DNA of 64,000 nucleotides, taken from contig NC_092569.1 of assembly GCF_037975245.1 (NCBI RefSeq), positions 7,000,501-7,064,500 of the forward strand, in the 5' to 3' direction. The stretch comes from Apostichopus japonicus. Taxonomy: Eukaryota; Echinodermata; Holothuroidea; Aspidochirotida; Stichopodidae. Made by a program: the position numbers and the translations under genes. Below are positions 60,201-64,000 of this stretch, piece by piece; positions within the stretch are counted from its first letter, which is position 1, and every line of letters starts with the position of its first letter. The notes beneath the pieces were generated by a model. The model saw only the letters and a program-made list of their open reading frames with translations, had not been told where the DNA came from and ran no database searches.

Positions 60201-63200
60201 GTTCTGTCTCACACTGGACAAAATTAGTACTCTCCATCATACAGATATTTGTTTCAAAACAAATAAAACATAACAATCAACTGTAAGGTGCAATGATTTG
60301 GCACTTAAGCTTTCTGTTTCAGAGATTTTTCATGCTAAATATAGTCAATGGTGCTTTTCCACATTTCCTGTGATTTGATTGGCTAATAGTCCCTTACCCA
60401 TTTTAAGCAAACATTCTTGCATCTGCAGTGCTCAATGAACACAAAGTATTATGTTGAACTGCATCTACTTGTAAGTCAATTTCCTGTGTGGAGATAGCGA
60501 AGTTTGTGCTATAGGCTATCTTATATGTGCACTCAAATATCATAATGTTAGGCCTTATTGTCACACATTTTGACAAGAATCGCTCATGATAGGAGTCAAA
60601 TTTAAGCTGCCCTGGCCAAACAAACAGTGGTAACATTAATAAACTGAGCGCCCAGTGACCAAGTTTGCATTCAATGCCTCTTGCTTCCAAATCTACCATT
60701 CTGAAGGATTTTACCAGCAATTCAAGTTTATAGCACACTTCCTTTTGAAAACAAGTGTCATAGTGCGGCATTGGTTAATGTTGACTGAAAATGCTGAATT
60801 AATTGTGTATGATGGATATTTGTTCAATGGTAGCGAAGCATCCTACAGTTACATATTTTATCAATTTGTGTTTTCTCCCCCATAGACTTGTTTCATCACT
60901 GCCACCTGTTGCAGCACCCATTTCAGTGGTCCATGCACCTCCAGCCCTGCAGGGTGTTATGTTGTCTCCAAGGTTGCCACCATCACCTCTTGGACCTAGT
61001 TACCTACCTCAGAGGTTTCTACTGCCAGGTACAAATTATGTCTCAATATAATACATCATACTTAATCCCACTGATCAGTTTTCATTTCTGCAACCAAATG
61101 TCTTGAGCATTATATTTGAAAATTGAGATCATTAAATATCACGTACATGTATATCGCACAGCTAACCAGAACAAAATTGCAAACTTTTACTTTGATTTAT
61201 TTTTTCTTTTCTTTTAGGTCAGTATCCTCCCCATGCTTTGCCTCCCATGTTACACCAGGTACAAACTCCACCACCACCCAGGCAGGTGGAGAGAAGAGTC
61301 ACTAGCAGCCCAGGGCGCCATCGTAATCAGGTCTCCCCTTCTTCAGCTCCTCACAGAGATAATACTGGCTCTGAAGCCAAGCAGAAGTCAGATGCTGAAC
61401 CCCACAGTTACTTGATGAAACCATTAGTTGTTGGAGGCTGTCAGGAAGTTGGTATGTAGTTAAATTAATACTGTGTTCAATTATTTGAAATGTTTTGTTC
61501 TGGGTCTAGGTAATCAAGTTTTTTTTGTATTTTTCATTCTACAAACCAATGATAGATGGGCACATGTAGTTGACAGGTAGCCACCAACTTTTGCCATTTC
61601 CCAGTGGGACTGTGGAAGGGGTGGAATGAATGGTTGGCTAATCGGGCAGTACAAGAACGGTGAAGAGCAGTAGAGATCAATTGGAAACCCTCTTGTTTGC
61701 TCTGTTACTGGTGGCCGGTGGCTTCAATCACTGTCCCCCCCTCCCCTGATTTCATATATGTTAAGAAACAATCTCAAAATTTACCTCATTGGTTTAAATT
61801 TTTTTGTTTTGAGATAAAAAAAACACTCCCAAGTCTGAGACGGCTGCCAGGAGCATTCGTGTGTTTGTTGATTATAAGTGGCTTCTAACCAATTATTTTG
61901 TTGACAGGGTTTTGTCAAGCTGGTGCAGATATCAGGTTAACAGAGATCAGTGCCAAGTCCATAGAAGTCCAGAACTGTTTCACTTTAGTAGGAGCTAAGT
62001 CACCTTATCTGCCAGAAAACATACTGGTGGCTGCCGTGGACTTGCGATATCTTCCAGACCCTTCCAACTACCAGGCTTTGTTAGGTGAGCAAACAGCTTT
62101 TACAACTACATATTTTGTTTCTATATCCATTTAAGAACTTGTCTGTGACAAATATAAACTGAGTATCTATCATGTCTTGATATTATAATATGTATTATGT
62201 CAGAGGAAACATCTGTTTTGGTCTTTTGATTCTGTCTCTCCCTGATGACATATCACATTCTCTTACCAGGCCATGCGATAAGTTCATATATATAGGTTAT
62301 TAGACAGCTGTCCATCTCAATAAGAGAGCTATGTGGTTACAAGTTTTTTGCCTGTTGAAGTGTTAGATGCAAAGTGTTTTATCAAAAGTAGACAATTTTG
62401 TGTAAAATAAAATAAATTGAATTTTTCTTTTTTTTTGTTTTCATTTCCAAAGTCTTGAAATATTAGCCTTTCACCATCAATACTGTTGTAATGTTGGTTA
62501 TCCAAGGTAATAGATAATGTTTTACGGTAACCTTGTCTTTAATGGTCAAATATTTCTTTACCAGATTTTGACAACGTCAATGCTAATTGCATCTCACTAG
62601 GCTAAAGAATGATTTTATAGCAGAAGGTAGCAACAATAACTCAGTCCTGCGTCTAACAAGTCTTGCAGCTTTGCTATACATAGCTGTACTCCTATACTTT
62701 TATGGTCACTGAAATACATATCAATTGTTCCTTCGTATTCGGTCAGTTTGTATATAATGTTATGTAATAACTTACTGTGCAACCAAGTGGCATATTCCTG
62801 TTTTCATATTTCTTTATATTTGTTTTTATAGGTTTCAGTGGTTACTGTGTGGGGTGTGGAGAGAAGGGTTTCCGTTATTTTACTGAATTTGCTCATCATA
62901 TTAATTTGAAGGTGATATCTCAGGCTAAAAAGCAAAAGCATTTAAAGTACTACATCGTCTCCAACAAGAAAGGCCACTGGATCAGGGGGCCTCTCATTCC
63001 ATGGAAAGGTACACCTCTGTTGATTTCATGTATGAGCTATGGGTAAAACTATCAAGATATCTGAAAGTAGATCAAAGTACAGTGTTTAAGCATGTAACCA
63101 CAGTTCAGTTTATTAACTATAATTGAATAATCAATGTTGTTATGACTAGGTAAAGACTTCCCTAGGGTATATGAGAATCATCACAACATAAATGTTCATT

Positions 63201-63837
63201 ACCTATGACAGGGATGCCAAAATTCCCAGCAATAGTCGGAATTCCGGCCTTTTCCCGATTTTGAAATTGGTTCCGGCTCCACACGATCTTTCCGTCTCAG
63301 TTCATAAAGTTCCCAACATTAGCTTAGATAGTCTTTGGGACATCCAAGTCCCCACAACTTTCAGGCCCTAGGGGCAAACCCTGCTGGCATCCCTGCTATA
63401 ATTGAATAATTAAAAATGTTGCTATAAATGACTAGAAGGTAAGATTTTCCTAGTGTATATGGGAATCATCACAACATAAATATTTAGTACCTTTAATTGA
63501 ATAATTAATGTTGTTATAAATGACTAGAAGGTAAAAGATTTTCCTAGTGTATATGGGCATCATCAAAACATAAATGTTTATTACCTATAATTGAATAAGT
63601 TATAAATGACTAGCAGGTAAAGATTTTCCTAGTGTATATGGGAATCATCACAACATTAATGTAGTCTGCTGTCTGTTTGTTTGATCAGTTGAAGATCACA
63701 TATATAACTTTGGCACTTTCAAAATTTGAAATCAAATGGGATTTGTTGGGTTTTGTTCAATTTCCCAGAGTTGAAAAGGAGTTCAGAAGAAGATGGAAAC
63801 TCTTCAGATGATCTGGAAGAGAAAGAGGCAGTGGAAG
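57118..63837 (+). CDS. GREB1L: GREB1/GREB1L-family protein, N-terminal part (gene continues past window)
   Basis: Seven coding exons join to 1,096 nt (365 codons plus one base): 57118-57247, 59284-59449, 60886-61028, 61218-61451, 61908-62084, 62832-63008 and 63769-63837. All introns are GT-AG, phase 1 except one in phase 2. [25 protein letters not shown] and [10 protein letters not shown] match the GREB1/GREB1L N-terminus. Later blocks also match: [11 protein letters not shown], the AVDLRYLPD region, and [20 protein letters not shown] with [12 protein letters not shown] proline-rich insert of roughly 150 residues (exons 2-4) separates the first and second conserved blocks. Vertebrate GREB1 is an estrogen-receptor cofactor with a glycosyltransferase-like C-terminus; GREB1L is linked to retinoic-acid-dependent development. 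The role here is unknown. Invertebrates likely carry one ortholog, so the symbol is provisional. Confidence 0.9.
57248..59283 (+). other. GREB1-like intron 1
   Basis: AT-rich intron with a T run at 57780-57794 and no recognised element or internal gene. Confidence 0.7.
59284..59449 (+). CDS. GREB1L: GREB1-like coding exon 2
   Basis: Encodes [35 protein letters not shown] and ends in VPPVMSPR: a low-complexity, probably disordered segment. Acceptor TTTCCACTTGCAG. Donor GTACGG, phase 2, with a MITE starting 13 bp into the intron. Confidence 0.85.
59463..59975. mobile_element. hAT-type MITE 13 bp inside GREB1-like intron 2
   Basis: Starts CAGGGGTTCTCTAAC and ends GGGAAACCCTG. GTGTAGAC flanks both sides (59455-59462 and 59976-59983), a perfect 8-bp duplication. 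The 513-bp body has CCCCCAGGGG near the left end and GGGGGTTCAGGGGGGAGGGG near the right. The left duplication begins at intron base +6, so the donor GTACG survives but its downstream context was split. Confidence 0.92.
59984..60885 (+). other. Rest of GREB1-like intron 2
   Basis: No supported feature. A 122-codon minus-strand frame at 60403-60771 has no recognisable domain or start context. Confidence 0.5.
60886..61028 (+). CDS. GREB1L: GREB1-like coding exon 3
   Basis: Encodes [33 protein letters not shown] and [12 protein letters not shown]: proline-rich. Acceptor CTCCCCCATAG, donor GTACAA, phase 1. Confidence 0.82.
61218..61451 (+). CDS. GREB1L: GREB1-like coding exon 4
   Basis: Encodes [20 protein letters not shown], a basic Ser/Pro region, then [16 protein letters not shown], which leads into the conserved block. 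Acceptor TTTTCTTTTAG, donor GTATGT. Confidence 0.88.
61908..62084 (+). CDS. GREB1L: GREB1-like coding exon 5
   Basis: Encodes [38 protein letters not shown] and [16 protein letters not shown], closely following the family consensus. Donor GTGAGC, phase 1. Confidence 0.93.
62832..63008 (+). CDS. GREB1L: GREB1-like coding exon 6
   Basis: Encodes [40 protein letters not shown] and [13 protein letters not shown]. This is the most conserved block seen; its CVGC pair could bind metal, which is inference. Same length and phases as exon 5. Confidence 0.95.
63118..63665 (+). repeat. Tandem repeat of about 94 bp in GREB1-like intron 6
   Basis: AATTGAATAA starts at 63121, 63400, 63495 and 63589. Each unit continues through TATAAATGACTAG, TTTTCCTAGTGTATATGGG and ATCATCACAACATAAATG. 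The first two starts are 279 bp apart because a MITE is inserted between them. Confidence 0.88.
63209..63395. mobile_element. MITE inside the intron 6 tandem array
   Basis: CAGGGATGCCA and TGGCATCCCTG are perfect 11-bp inverted repeats 187 bp apart. Comparison with uninterrupted units shows CTATGA/CTATAA at both junctions, a probable 6-bp target duplication with one mismatch. Subtracting it restores a unit of about 92 bp. A single CAGGGATGCCAATTT also occurs near 48825. Confidence 0.85.
63769..63837 (+). CDS. GREB1L: GREB1-like coding exon 7
   Basis: Encodes [20 protein letters not shown] then AVEG: short and acidic. Acceptor TTCAATTTCCCAG, donor GTAGGT, phase 1. The remaining exons lie beyond the window. 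Confidence 0.88.
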
Positions 63838-64000
63838 GTAGGTGTCTTCCTGTCTAATATATCTTAATTTATGACATCTTATCCATCATGTCAAGCTCTC
63901 ATCAACTACTGTAGTCAACCTAGCTGGCAGTGGAGTCAGCCATTTTGCTACATTCACATGGATTTTACCATGTATAGTTTTAGTATGCCACCTTCCTTAA

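Noticed and set aside
60403-60771. 122-codon minus-strand gene inside GREB1-like intron 2
   Set aside because: No recognised domain, no codon-use signal and no splice context. It is compatible with chance.

Overview
The window is animal nuclear DNA: AT-rich, intron-rich and heavily loaded with transposon remains. Most of it is non-coding. It looks like a marine invertebrate deuterostome, perhaps an echinoderm; that is inferred from the two vertebrate-related genes and the style of the repeats, and is not proven. There are no operons, bacterial genes or CRISPR arrays.

Two genes can be assembled exon by exon, both on the + strand. (1) Positions 37612-46793 hold a complete seven-exon gene for a secreted 374-residue protein: signal peptide, two somatomedin-B domains and an EndoU ribonuclease domain. 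This is the architecture of vertebrate ENDOU (placental protein 11), and the two catalytic histidines and a candidate catalytic lysine are present. (2) Positions 57118-63837 hold the first seven coding exons of a GREB1/GREB1L-family gene, recognised by its MGNS start and conserved N-terminal blocks. The gene runs off the right edge. Between them, near 52.0-52.5 kb, are two splice-compatible open segments that might end an unidentified gene.

Layout. 0-5 kb: dispersed repeats, a near-perfect palindrome, a 96-bp tandem array split by a 180-bp SINE with a 16-bp target duplication, and a probable hAT-like element. 5-8 kb: AT microsatellites around a tRNA-like fragment, then a 1.07-kb foldback with arms of about 423 bp. 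8-19 kb: mostly featureless, with a possible gene remnant near 12 kb, a TGTGT/ACACA-rich tract, a 537-bp ATCC microsatellite and a short hairpin. 19.5-23 kb: broken Ty3/gypsy pieces, with pol on the minus strand and gag on the plus strand. 23-30 kb: little beyond short duplications and a tRNA-like SINE head. 30-36 kb: a wrecked LINE on the minus strand, carrying a 1,026-bp hAT-type element that itself carries a 320-bp element, flanked by oppositely oriented arrays of a 62-bp satellite. 37.6-46.8 kb: the ENDOU-like gene. 47-52 kb: a cluster of G/C-tract-rich short elements with 8-bp target duplications. 53-57 kb: two LINE 3' ends. 57-64 kb: the GREB1-like gene, whose introns also carry short elements, one of them starting 13 bp after a splice donor.

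The two genes show no functional link; one encodes a secreted RNase and the other a probable nuclear regulator. I found no clear new multi-gene system. The most interesting signals are the layered insertion history (satellite, SINE, LINE, hAT within hAT), the 13-bp repeat expansion inside a LINE reading frame, and short elements placed close to GREB1-like exons.
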